From Xanthobacteraceae bacterium 501b (GTDB lineage Bacteria > Pseudomonadota > Alphaproteobacteria > Rhizobiales > Xanthobacteraceae): 64,000 nucleotides of DNA. Positions 45,713 to 54,023 of the stretch are shown here, one piece after another. Within the stretch, counting starts at the first letter, position 1. The number at the start of each line of letters is the position of its first letter. Below the pieces are notes generated by a model. It made no database searches, was not told the origin of the DNA, and was given only the letters and a program-made list of their open reading frames with translations. The stretch covers positions 4,521,501-4,585,500 of the forward strand of contig KB899087.1 in assembly GCA_000378025.1 (NCBI GenBank), read 5' to 3'. The translations under genes and the position numbers were made by a program.

Positions 45713-47104
45713 CTATTGCGGTGGCGGAGGAACGACGAGATTGGCCGGCGCGGCACCCGGCCCGGAGGCGGGCTTCACGGCGGGTTTGGCCGCCGGCTTC
45801 GACGCTGGCTTGGCGGCGGCGGGTTTGGCGGGGGCGCCACCGGCGGGCGACGCCTGCGCCGTGGCCGGCTTGGGTTTGGGCTTCGGCTTGGGGGCTGGCG
45901 CAGCAGCGGGAGCGGAGGGATCGGCGGGGTCGATGATCGCCGTGGTCTGGCCCTTCTTGTCGCCCGGCTTTTTCGCGGCCGGCTTCTTCGGCGCCGGCGG
46001 CGCCGGGTAGGCGGCGGCGAGCGCCTCGGCGCTGGGGAACGGCCCGACGAACACCTCGACCGGCGGCATGGAGGGCGGCAGCTTTTGCAGCAGGCTGGCG
46101 CCAGTCACAGTGCCGTCAAGCCGGGCCATGCCGGCGGCGACATAGCCGGTGGGGGCCGGGCCGCTGTCGTCATCGGCTTCGGAGGCGGTGTTCTTGCGCT
46201 TGCCGCCGCACACCTGCTCGCGCATGTCGGTGGGTGGGCCGCTCTCGTTGCGCAGCGATTCCACCGACGGCGCGAGCGAGCCGAACACATTGCCGGACTG
46301 CTGGAAGCCGCGCTCCAGCAGCAGGGCGGCCTGCTCGGTGCGGGCCTTGCCGGATTCGGTGCCGAGCACGACGACGAGAAGGTGCCGGTTGCCACGGGTG
46401 GCGCTGGCCACCAGGTTGAAGCCGGAGGCGCAGATGAAGCCGGTCTTCATGCCGTCGGCGCCGGGATAGCGGTCGATCAGCTTGTTGTAGCTGCGGATCA
46501 CCGCCGGGCCGATCTTGATCGCCGGAATGCGGAACAGGTCGGCCTGTTCGGGGAAATTGAGGAAAATGGCGCGGGAGAGGATGGCGAGGTCGCGCGCCGT
46601 CGACACCTGCGCCGGGTCGGGCAGGCCGTTCGGGTTGGCGTAATGGGTGCCGGTCATGCCGAGTTCGGCGGCGGTGGCGTTCATCTCGTCGATGAAGGCG
46701 GGCAGGTTGCCGCTGACGCCTTCGGCGAGCACCACGGCGATGTCGTTGGCCGACTTCACCAGCATCATCTTCAGCGCGTTGTCGACCGTCACCTGGGTGC
46801 CGGCCTTGAAGCCCATCTTGGAGGGCTTCTGCGTCGTCGCGAAGTCGGAAACGGTGATCAGTGTCTCCGGTGTCAGCCGGCCGGCGCGGATGGCCTTGAA
46901 GGTAACATAGGCGGTCATCAGCTTGGTGACGGAGGCGGGATACCAGGGCTTGGTGGCGTCTTCCGCCAGCAGCACCTTGCCGCTGTCGACCTCAATGACC
47001 AGCGCCGGGGTGGCGCGCGCCGCCAGCGGGGCGACCAGGGCGGCACTGACAAGCCCGGCCACGAGCCAGGCGCGACGGGGGCGGAACAGGGAAAGGTTCA
47101 ACAC
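45713..47104 (-). CDS. D-alanyl-D-alanine carboxypeptidase (S11, DacF/PBP5-6 type)
   Basis: A 463-residue low-molecular-weight penicillin-binding protein that trims the peptidoglycan stem peptide. A signal peptide precedes the catalytic motifs ASVTKLM (SxxK), KSANDI (SxN) and DGMKTGFICASG (KTG). After about residue 290 there is an unusually long Pro/Lys/Ala-rich tail with PKPKPKPKP. Start GTG 47104 gives a clean signal peptide (LNLSLFRPRRAW); upstream in-frame ATGs at 47173 and 47203 add a basic extension. Confidence 0.9.
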   Translation of the reverse strand: MLNLSLFRPRRAWLVAGLVSAALVAPLAARATPALVIEVDSGKVLLAEDATKPWYPASVTKLMTAYVTFKAIRAGRLTPETLITVSDFATTQKPSKMGFKAGTQVTVDNALKMMLVKSANDIAVVLAEGVSGNLPAFIDEMNATAAELGMTGTHYANPNGLPDPAQVSTARDLAILSRAIFLNFPEQADLFRIPAIKIGPAVIRSYNKLIDRYPGADGMKTGFICASGFNLVASATRGNRHLLVVVLGTESGKARTEQAALLLERGFQQSGNVFGSLAPSVESLRNESGPPTDMREQVCGGKRKNTASEADDDSGPAPTGYVAAGMARLDGTVTGASLLQKLPPSMPPVEVFVGPFPSAEALAAAYPAPPAPKKPAAKKPGDKKGQTTAIIDPADPSAPAAAPAPKPKPKPKPATAQASPAGGAPAKPAAAKPASKPAAKPAVKPASGPGAAPANLVVPPPPQ

Positions 47105-47314
47105 GCTTCCAATATCCGTTTCTGACCGGGGCAGCGGGCCGGGCCGGCCCGAGAAGGATTTCGCCCCTTGCATAACCCGAACCCTGCGGCGGCGCAAAAA
47201 CAAAGCCCGCCGGCCGGATCACAGCGGCGCCATCCGATCGGCGCGATCCGTTCGGCGCACTGCCGCACAGGCTTCACGCAAATGGCTCTAGAATCGACGC
47301 ATGAGTGATTCGGC

Positions 47315-47752
47315 ATGAGTGATTCGATCCGCCGCCTGCACGCCGCCGTGGCCGCGACACAGAAGGGCGACAACCCTTCCGTGCGGACCCAGAAGCTGTT
47401 CCGCAAGGGCCGGGCGGCGATGGCGAAGAAGGTGGCCGAGGAGGCGGTGGAGGTGGCGCTGGACGCCGTGGTCGGCGACCGCGCCGCCACTGTGCGCGAG
47501 AGCGCCGATCTTCTCTACAATCTAGTCGTGCTGTGGGTGGAACTCGGCATCGAGCCCGAGGATGTGTGGGCGGAGATGCGCCGACGCGAGAAACTGCTCG
47601 GCATGGCGGAGAAGATGCCCAAGCGCCGAGGCAGGGCCGGCAAGGATGCGCCGCTCTTCGAGGCAGGGGTGGCCGTCCGGCCGCTTTTGTGGGACATCGC
47701 CGACGGTGCCGGCGCCGCGCCTCTTCCCGACATGCCGCGCCGGCGCCCCTAG
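47315..47752 (+). CDS. HisE-like phosphoribosyl-ATP pyrophosphatase family protein
   Basis: A 145-residue alpha-helical NTP pyrophosphohydrolase of the HisE/MazG superfamily: KKVAEEAVEVALDA followed by ESADLLYNLVVLW supplies the acidic metal-binding residues. It is about 40 residues longer than usual HisE, with a basic, Pro-rich C-terminus. No other his genes are nearby, so it may be the pathway enzyme placed alone or a nucleotide house-cleaning enzyme. The ATG overlaps the stop of a five-codon reading frame created by a 14-bp duplication. Confidence 0.8.
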   Translation: MSDSIRRLHAAVAATQKGDNPSVRTQKLFRKGRAAMAKKVAEEAVEVALDAVVGDRAATVRESADLLYNLVVLWVELGIEPEDVWAEMRRREKLLGMAEKMPKRRGRAGKDAPLFEAGVAVRPLLWDIADGAGAAPLPDMPRRRP

Positions 47753-47808
47753 CGCACGTCCGGTGAGAGCCGGTTCACCGAACCCACTTCGCTTCGTCAG
47801 GTCCTTGC

Positions 47809-48390
47809 ATGCTGCGCCGCCTCTACCAGTGGGTGATCGACCTCGCGGAGCGGCGTTCCGCGCCGTGGGCGCTGGCCGCCGTGTCCTTTGCCGAAAGCTC
47901 GTTCTTCCCGGTGCCGCCTGATGTGATGCTGGTGCCGATGTGCCTGGCGCGCCCGGCCCGCGCCTGGTGGTACGCAACGGTGTGCACGCTGGCCTCCGTG
48001 GTCGGCGGCCTCTTCGGCTATGCGATCGGTGCGCTGCTCTACGACTCGCTCGGACTGTTCCTGATCCAGCTCTATGGCTATGGCGCCCGGGTAGATGCCT
48101 TCACCGAGGCCTATCAGCGCTATGGCCACTGGATCATCCTCATCAAGGGACTGACCCCGATCCCCTACAAGGTGGTGACGATCACCTCGGGCTTCGCCCA
48201 TTACAGCCTGTTCTGGTTCGTGGTGCTCTCGGTCATCACAAGGGGGCTGCGCTTCTTCATGGTGGCGGGGCTGCTGTACTGGATAGGCCCCTCGGCGCGC
48301 ACCTTCATCGAGGAACGGCTCGGCCTGGTGACGGCGGCGTTCGCCGTGCTGGTGGTCGGCGGCGTTCTGGCGGCGGTGTACCTGTTCTGA
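47809..48390 (+). CDS. YqaA-family (DedA/SNARE-associated-like) membrane protein
   Basis: A 193-residue inner-membrane protein with about four to five helices. It has SFAESSFFPVPPDVMLVPM near the N-terminus, GGLFGYAIGALLYD, and KGLTPIPYKVVTITSGFAH, the conserved re-entrant segment of the family. DedA relatives act in lipid or ion homeostasis. It ends 3 bp from the stop of the convergent cysW gene. Confidence 0.88.
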   Translation: MLRRLYQWVIDLAERRSAPWALAAVSFAESSFFPVPPDVMLVPMCLARPARAWWYATVCTLASVVGGLFGYAIGALLYDSLGLFLIQLYGYGARVDAFTEAYQRYGHWIILIKGLTPIPYKVVTITSGFAHYSLFWFVVLSVITRGLRFFMVAGLLYWIGPSARTFIEERLGLVTAAFAVLVVGGVLAAVYLF

Positions 48391-48393
48391 GCG

Positions 48394-49230
48394 TCAATGG
48401 CGTCCGCCGCTGCGGCCAAGGCGCGCTTCCAGCAGCGTCTTCGCCAGCAGCGTGACGATGGCGAGCAGGGCCAGCAGCGAGGCCACCGCAAAGGACGCCT
48501 GGAACTGGTACTCGTTGTAGAGGATCTCGACCTGCAGCGGGATGGTGTTGGTCTCGCCGCGCACATGGCCCGACACCACCGAGACGGCGCCGAACTCGCC
48601 CATGGCGCGGGCGTTGCACAGCAATACGCCGTAGAGCAGGGCCCATTTGATATTGGGCAGGGTGACGCGCGAGAACACCCGCCAGCCGTCGGCGCCGAGC
48701 GTGACCGCCGCCTCCTCTTCGACCGTGCCCTGCTCCTGCATCAGCGGGATCAGCTCGCGCGCGACGAAGGGAAAGGTGACGAAGATCGTCGCCAGCGTGA
48801 TGCCGGGCCAGGAGAAGATGATCTTCCAGCCATTGTCGATCAGCCACGGGCCGAAATAGCCCTGCGCCCCGAACAACAGCACGAAGACGAGACCGGCGAC
48901 GACCGGGGATACCGAGAAGGGCAGGTCGATCAGCGAGATGAGCAGGCTCTTGCCGCGAAATTCGAACTTGGTGATCGCCCAGGCCATGACGAGGCCCATC
49001 ACGGTGTTGGCGGTGAGCGACAGCGCCGTGACCAGAAGGGTGAGGCGTATCGCCGCCAGCGCGTCCGGCTCGACCAGCGCGGCGAGATAGGCGTGCCAGC
49101 CCTTCACGAAAGCCTGCGCGAAGACCGCGACCAGCGGCAGCACGATGAGCAGGCCGACAAAGGCGGCGGCGGCAACGATGAGGATGGCCTTGACGAGGCC
49201 GGGCTCGTCGCGGACGGGGGAAGCGCTCAT
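48394..49230 (-). CDS. cysW: Sulfate/thiosulfate ABC transporter permease CysW
   Basis: A 278-residue inner-membrane permease with six helices and the binding-protein-dependent transport motif [38 protein letters not shown] is the CysW-type segment. ATG at 49230 overlaps the cysT stop by 4 bp. The usual cysA ATPase gene does not follow; the operon ends against the convergent yqaA-type gene. Confidence 0.94.
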   Translation of the reverse strand: MSASPVRDEPGLVKAILIVAAAAFVGLLIVLPLVAVFAQAFVKGWHAYLAALVEPDALAAIRLTLLVTALSLTANTVMGLVMAWAITKFEFRGKSLLISLIDLPFSVSPVVAGLVFVLLFGAQGYFGPWLIDNGWKIIFSWPGITLATIFVTFPFVARELIPLMQEQGTVEEEAAVTLGADGWRVFSRVTLPNIKWALLYGVLLCNARAMGEFGAVSVVSGHVRGETNTIPLQVEILYNEYQFQASFAVASLLALLAIVTLLAKTLLEARLGRSGGRH

Positions 49231-50114
49231 GCAAGCCTCCCGGTGCGGCTCTGCGACCAGCGCTGCAAGCCATTGACGACAAAGAGCAAAAGGAAGGACG
49301 CCACCAGCATCGTCGCCGCAATCGCGGTGGCGTCGGCGTAGCGGAATTCTTCCAGCCGGATGACGATGAGCAGCGGCGCGATCTCCGACACGTTGGGCAG
49401 GTTGCCGGCGATGAAGATCACCGAGCCATATTCCCCGACCGCCCGGGCGAAGGCGAGGGCGAAGCCGGTGAGGAAGGCCGGCAGCACCGCCGGGGCGATG
49501 ACCCGGCGCGCCGTGGTCCAACGCCCGGCACCGAGCGTGGCGGCGGCTTCCTCCAGATCATGGTCGAGGTCTTCCAGTACCGGCTGGACGGTGCGCACGA
49601 CAAAGGGCAAGCCTATGAAAATCAACGCGATCAGGATGCCGAGCGGGGTGAAGGCGACCTTGATGCCGAGCGGGGCGAGCAGGGCGCCGATCCAGCCATT
49701 CTCGGCATAGAGCGTGGTCAGCGCGATGCCGGCCACTGCCGTGGGCAGGGCGAAGGGAATGTCGATCAGCGCGTCGAGCACCCGCCGGCCGGGGAAATCA
49801 TAGCGCACCAGCACCCAGACGATGACGCCGCCCAGCACCAGGTTGATGCTCGCGGCGGCGAGCGACAGGCCGAAGGAAATCTTCAGCGCATTCAACGTTC
49901 TAGGCGCGGTGAGAATGGCGAGGATCCGTTCCGGCGACAGTTCCGCCGTCTTCAGGAACAGCGCCGCCAGCGGGATGAGCACCACCAGCGACAGCCAGAG
50001 CAGGGTCAGCCCCAGGGTGAGGCCGAAGCCGGGGATGACGCTTTGCTGGCGGCGGGTGGGGGCCGGGGGAAGCGCGCCCACCAAGGTGGTTCGATCCAGC
50101 GTCGTCTCGTTCAA
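49227..50114 (-). CDS. cysT: Sulfate/thiosulfate ABC transporter permease CysT
   Basis: A 295-residue permease with six helices and the EAA loop [22 protein letters not shown], followed by [17 protein letters not shown]. The start appears to be TTG at 50114 (protein begins with NETTLDRTT after the initiator), because GGGAG lies seven bases upstream; a GTG further upstream is possible. Also called cysU. Confidence 0.92.
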   Translation of the reverse strand: MNETTLDRTTLVGALPPAPTRRQQSVIPGFGLTLGLTLLWLSLVVLIPLAALFLKTAELSPERILAILTAPRTLNALKISFGLSLAAASINLVLGGVIVWVLVRYDFPGRRVLDALIDIPFALPTAVAGIALTTLYAENGWIGALLAPLGIKVAFTPLGILIALIFIGLPFVVRTVQPVLEDLDHDLEEAAATLGAGRWTTARRVIAPAVLPAFLTGFALAFARAVGEYGSVIFIAGNLPNVSEIAPLLIVIRLEEFRYADATAIAATMLVASFLLLFVVNGLQRWSQSRTGRLA

Positions 50115-50259
50115 GGCGGTGCTCCCGAAGGGGATGGTCACGGCGAAGGCCGTGCCTTGCGGCACGGCCCGGGGAGGGATCAAAAGCAGTGGCCGATGAG
50201 GCCGATGAGGTGGACAGTGAGGCCGATGGGGCCGATGCGACCAACCTCCCCGGCCGGCC

Positions 50260-51312
50260 TCAGTTGGAGTAGATCTGGTCGAACACCCCGCCATCGGCGA
50301 AATGGGTCTGCTGCGCCTTGCGCCAGCCGCCGAAGGCCGGGTCGTCGATCGTCACCAGCTCGACCTTGGGGAACACCTTCTCATAGGCCTTGGCCACTTC
50401 GGCGTCACGCGGGCGGTAGAAGTTCTCCGCCGCGAGCTTCTGGCCTTCCTTGGAGTAGAGCAGCTTGAGATAGGCCTCGGCCACTTCGCGCGTGCCCTTG
50501 CGCGCGACATTCTTGTCGACCACCGCCACCGGCGGTTCGGCGAGGATGGAGAGCGAGGGCACGACGATGTCGAACTTGTCGTCGCCGAATTCCTTCTTCG
50601 ACAGGAACGCCTCGTTCTCCCAGGCCAGCAGCACGTCGCCGACGCCGCGCTCGGTGAAGGTGACGGTGGAGCCGCGCGCGCCGGTGTCGAGCACCGGGAC
50701 ATGCTTGTAGATCTCGCCGACGAATTCCTTCGCCTTGGCCTCGTCGCCGCCATTCTGCTTGAGCGCATAGGCCCAGGCGGCGAGGTAGTTCCAGCGCGCC
50801 CCGCCCGAGGTCTTCGGGTTGGGGGTGATGACCTGCACGCCGGGCTTGGTGAGGTCGTTCCAGTCCTTGATGCCCTTCGGGTTGCCCTTGCGCACCAGGA
50901 ACACGATGGTCGAGGTGTAGGGCGAGGCATTGTCCGGCAGGCGCTGCTGCCAGTCCTTGGCGAGGAAGCCCCTGTCGGCGATGGCGTCGATGTCATAGGC
51001 CAGCGCCAGGGTGACGACATCGGCGTCGAGCCCGTCGATCACCGAGCGGGCCTGCTTGCCCGAGCCGCCATGCGAGGTCTTGATCTCGACGCTCTTGCCA
51101 GTCTCGGCTTTGTAGCGCTCGGCGAACAGCTTGTTGAACTGGGAATACAGCTCGCGGGTGGGGTCATAGGAGACGTTGAGCAATGTCACGTCGGCGGCGC
51201 GGGCTACGGGCGCGTAGGCCAGCGGCGCCGCCAGCGCGGCGATGAGCGCGGCGGCAGCCAGGGGCTTGAAAGGAAAGGACATGAAACGGAAGGACATGAA
51301 ACGGAAGGACAT
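50260..51312 (-). CDS. sbp: Sulfate-binding periplasmic protein
   Basis: A 350-residue substrate-binding protein of the Sbp/CysP family: signal peptide, mature start about [17 protein letters not shown] (family signature), [23 protein letters not shown] split by short gaps, and [16 protein letters not shown] around the ligand. It binds sulfate or thiosulfate for CysTW. Three in-frame ATGs 15 bp apart (51312, 51297, 51282) arise from a tandem repeat encoding MSFRF; the first has GGGGAG seven bases upstream and is taken as the start. Confidence 0.94.
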   Translation of the reverse strand: MSFRFMSFRFMSFPFKPLAAAALIAALAAPLAYAPVARAADVTLLNVSYDPTRELYSQFNKLFAERYKAETGKSVEIKTSHGGSGKQARSVIDGLDADVVTLALAYDIDAIADRGFLAKDWQQRLPDNASPYTSTIVFLVRKGNPKGIKDWNDLTKPGVQVITPNPKTSGGARWNYLAAWAYALKQNGGDEAKAKEFVGEIYKHVPVLDTGARGSTVTFTERGVGDVLLAWENEAFLSKKEFGDDKFDIVVPSLSILAEPPVAVVDKNVARKGTREVAEAYLKLLYSKEGQKLAAENFYRPRDAEVAKAYEKVFPKVELVTIDDPAFGGWRKAQQTHFADGGVFDQIYSN

Positions 51313-51391
51313 GGGCAAACTCCCCGGCAGCGCCGTGGCGCTGGTGAATGCGATTGGGGGGAGGTTTTCACAGCAGGCGACGGCGGTCAAC

Positions 51392-51411
51392 ATTAATTCT
51401 ACCGAATTAAT
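51392..51411. promoter_or_regulatory. AT-rich perfect palindrome upstream of sbp
   Basis: ATTAATTC-TACC-GAATTAAT is a perfect 8-bp inverted repeat with a 4-bp centre, about 80 bp before the sbp start, in an otherwise GC-rich area. Position and symmetry fit an operator for a dimeric regulator of the sulfate-uptake operon; which regulator is unknown. Confidence 0.6.
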
Positions 51412-51440
51412 AGGAAATAGCGGAAACCTTCGGCAATGAA

Positions 51441-51636
51441 CGGGTTTTGGCCGGGCGCGCGGGCGGCTGGGTCCCCGGGTCATGCCCGGGGATGAGGGGA
51501 GAGATGAGGCGCGCCATAGCCGGACGGCCTTCTCCTGCGCTGGCGAGGAAATGCGCCGAGCCAGCGAGATGCCGCGCGGGCTTTGGCCGGGCGCGCGGGC
51601 GGCTGGGTCCCCGGGTCATGCCCGGGGATGAGGGGA
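51441..51636. repeat. Pair of 60-bp direct repeats between sbp and the butanediol dehydrogenase gene
   Basis: Copies at 51441-51500 and 51577-51636 differ by one base and are offset by 136 bp. Each contains the palindrome TCCCCGGG-tcatg-CCCGGGGA, related to the units at 4547-4649. The gap 51313-51682 holds these repeats and the AT-rich palindrome and no gene. Confidence 0.9.
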
Positions 51637-51682
51637 TGGGTGTGCCGGGATGAGGGGCGGCGCGGTTCCGGCGCTGGCCGTG

Positions 51683-52756
51683 TCAGGCAAGGTCGATCAG
51701 GATCTTCAGCTCGGTGCCGGCGGGGCTCAGCAGCGGCTCGAAGCCTTCCGCCACCACATCGTCGAGCTTGATGCGGCGCGTGACCACCTTTTCCGCCGGC
51801 AGCAGCCCCGAGCCGATCAGCGCGGCGACGCGCGGCCACATCAGCGTCGAGTAGCACCACGACCCGCGCAGATCGATGTCCTTGAAGGTGAGGGTGAAGC
51901 CGTCCACCGCCGGCTTGCCGACATGCAGGCCCACCTGCACCACCACGCCCTGTCGGCGCACCGCCTCAATGCAGGTGGCGGTGGCGGCTTCGGCGCCGAC
52001 GCATTCCAGCGCCACATCCACCCCGACATGACCCTCCGTCTGGTCGCGGATCGCCTCGACCACATTGTCGGTTCTGGGGTTGAGGGTGATCACGTCGGGC
52101 AGCACGGCGCGGGCCATTTTGAGCCGGTTGTCATTGGTGTCGGACAGGAAGATGGTGGTGGCGCCCGCCGCCCGCGCCGCGAGAATCTGCAGCTGGCCGA
52201 TCGGCCCGGCGCCGGTGACGAGCACGGAGGAGCCCGGCCGCACCCCGCCGCGCTCGGCGGCATAGACCACCACGGCGGTGGGCTCGATCAGCGCCGCCTG
52301 CGCGTCCGAAACGCTGTCGGGCATGGCGAACACGTTGTAATCATTGACGACGGAATATTCCGCCATGCCGCCCCATGGCCACATCAGCCCGACAATGCCG
52401 AGCTTGTCGGAGAGCTGGTAGAGGCCCCGCCTTCCGTAATGGTCGTCGCGCGGCGAGATCAGCGGCTGAATGGAGACGCGGTCGCCGGGCGCGACATTCG
52501 TCACCTCGGCGCCGACCGCGACGACGGTGCCGCCATATTCGTGGCCAAGAATCTGCGGCAGCTGGGCGCCGGTGTAGGGATGCGGCGCGGTGGGGATGAA
52601 GATCGGGCCGGCGGCATATTCGTGCAGGTCCGTGCCGCAGATGCCGCAGAAGCGGTTCTTCACCAGCACGTCGCGCGGGCCGAGCCGGGCGCGGTCCGGT
52701 TCCGGCACCTCGTCGATGCGTACATCGCGTTTGCCGTGGAAGCGGGCGGCTTTCAT
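51683..52756 (-). CDS. 2,3-butanediol dehydrogenase-like zinc alcohol dehydrogenase
   Basis: A 357-residue medium-chain dehydrogenase. Catalytic-zinc residues are in FCGICGTDLHEY and GHEYGGTVVAVG, and the NAD fold is VTGAGPIGQLQILAA. The four-cysteine structural-zinc lobe normally found after the GHE motif is missing. As last gene of the acetoin operon it should interconvert 2,3-butanediol and acetoin; other polyols are possible. AGGA precedes ATG 52756. Confidence 0.87.
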   Translation of the reverse strand: MKAARFHGKRDVRIDEVPEPDRARLGPRDVLVKNRFCGICGTDLHEYAAGPIFIPTAPHPYTGAQLPQILGHEYGGTVVAVGAEVTNVAPGDRVSIQPLISPRDDHYGRRGLYQLSDKLGIVGLMWPWGGMAEYSVVNDYNVFAMPDSVSDAQAALIEPTAVVVYAAERGGVRPGSSVLVTGAGPIGQLQILAARAAGATTIFLSDTNDNRLKMARAVLPDVITLNPRTDNVVEAIRDQTEGHVGVDVALECVGAEAATATCIEAVRRQGVVVQVGLHVGKPAVDGFTLTFKDIDLRGSWCYSTLMWPRVAALIGSGLLPAEKVVTRRIKLDDVVAEGFEPLLSPAGTELKILIDLA

Positions 52757-52804
52757 GGGAATGTCCTCAAATCGCGAGAAAGGGGAGCGTCAGGGTTTGC
52801 CGCG

Positions 52805-53161
52805 TCAGGCTTTTGGCGCGGCCAGCGCGTCGAAGGCTTCCAGCGCCCGGCTGGCATAGACGGCGGAAGGGCCGCCGCCCATTTCCAGCGCGACGGCGAG
52901 CACCTCGATGAGTTCCTCGCGGCTTGCGCCATGGCCGGCCGCGTTGGCGACGTGGAACAGGATGCAGTCGGCGCAGCCCTGATGCACGGCGATGGCGATC
53001 GCGATCAGCTCCTTCGTCGCCGCGCTGAGCGCGCCGGGGCGGGAGGCCTCGCCCATCAGCGCGCGGAAGGCGCCCATCGGGCCGGGCGCCGCCTTGGCCA
53101 GCGCGGAAAAGCGCCGGTTCATGTCCTTGAGCTGATCGTGGATGCTCTCATTGCTTGCCAT
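52805..53161 (-). CDS. Carboxymuconolactone decarboxylase/AhpD-family protein
   Basis: A 118-residue helical protein. The AhpD-type redox site is complete: E51, H60, C63 and C66 (CADC) and H70, spaced as in alkylhydroperoxidase D. The CMD name reflects the family; a CxxC suggests peroxidase or thiol redox activity rather than decarboxylation. It lies between two dehydrogenase genes of the acetoin operon, 9 bp after the SDR. Its role there is unproven. Confidence 0.85.
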   Translation of the reverse strand: MASNESIHDQLKDMNRRFSALAKAAPGPMGAFRALMGEASRPGALSAATKELIAIAIAVHQGCADCILFHVANAAGHGASREELIEVLAVALEMGGGPSAVYASRALEAFDALAAPKA

Positions 53162-53170
53162 GGCCGTTCC

Positions 53171-53968
53171 TCAGATGAAGACCATGCCGCCATCCACCAT
53201 CAGGGACTGGCCGGTCATGAAGTCGGAATCCGAGGAGGCGAGGTAGCGGGCGACGCCCACGAGATCGTCCGGCTGCGAGGCGCGGCCGAGCACGGCGGTG
53301 GCGGCGAAGGTGTCGAAGGCCTCGTTTTCCTTGGTGGTGAGCTTGTTGTCGCGAAAACCCTTGTCGATCACGTCCCACATCGGCGTGGCGACGACGCCGG
53401 GGCAGAAGCAGTTGGCGGTGATGCCCTCCTTGCCGAAGGCGCGCGCCGCCGCCTGCGTCATCGCCACCACGGCGAATTTCGAGGCGCAGTAATGCGCCAG
53501 CGGCTCATAGCCCTGTTTTGCGGCGATGGAGGCGGTGTTGATGATCTTGCCGCCGGGGTGTCCGGCTTCTGCCTGTTGCCGGAACGTCTTCACCGCCTCC
53601 TGCATGCCGAGGAGCACGCCGAGCGCGTTCACATCGGTGACCAGGCGCCAGTCCTCCTCGGTGATGTCGAGGAAGGGCCGGGTCTGGGCGATGCCGGCAT
53701 TGTTGAACAGCACATCGACGCGGCCGAAGGCCTCCGCCGCCTTGTCCAGCATGGCGCGGACCTGCGCGCGCTCGCGCACATCCACCGCGACGCCGATGGC
53801 CTTGCCGCCAGCGGTGGCGATCTCGCCCGCCAGCGTGTCGGCGGTCGCTTGCGAGAGGTCCGCCACGGTGATGGCGGCGCCGTCGGCGGCGAGCGCCCGG
53901 GCGATGGCGGCGCCGATGCCGCCGGTGGCGCCTGTGATGACGATGCTCTTGTCGGTGAGTTTGGACAT
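53171..53968 (-). CDS. Short-chain dehydrogenase, probably acetoin/diacetyl reductase or butanediol dehydrogenase
   Basis: A 265-residue SDR with GATGGIGAAIA (cofactor fold), NNAGIAQ, catalytic serine in INTASIAAKQ and YCASKFAVVAM (YxxxK). The C-terminal DSDFMTGQSLMVDGGM is the classic SDR end. AGGAGG precedes ATG 53968. In the aco operon it likely interconverts acetoin with diacetyl or butanediol; an L-iditol or other sugar-alcohol specificity cannot be excluded. Confidence 0.85.
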   Translation of the reverse strand: MSKLTDKSIVITGATGGIGAAIARALAADGAAITVADLSQATADTLAGEIATAGGKAIGVAVDVRERAQVRAMLDKAAEAFGRVDVLFNNAGIAQTRPFLDITEEDWRLVTDVNALGVLLGMQEAVKTFRQQAEAGHPGGKIINTASIAAKQGYEPLAHYCASKFAVVAMTQAAARAFGKEGITANCFCPGVVATPMWDVIDKGFRDNKLTTKENEAFDTFAATAVLGRASQPDDLVGVARYLASSDSDFMTGQSLMVDGGMVFI

Positions 53969-54023
53969 GATTCCTCCTTCGCCGTCCGCACGCGCGGCGG
54001 CGTTGTGTGTCTGGGGGGATGGC

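Noticed and set aside
51313-51440. Possible SAM or other riboswitch in the sbp leader
   Set aside because: Only the AT-rich palindrome is visible; no conserved aptamer core could be recognised by eye.
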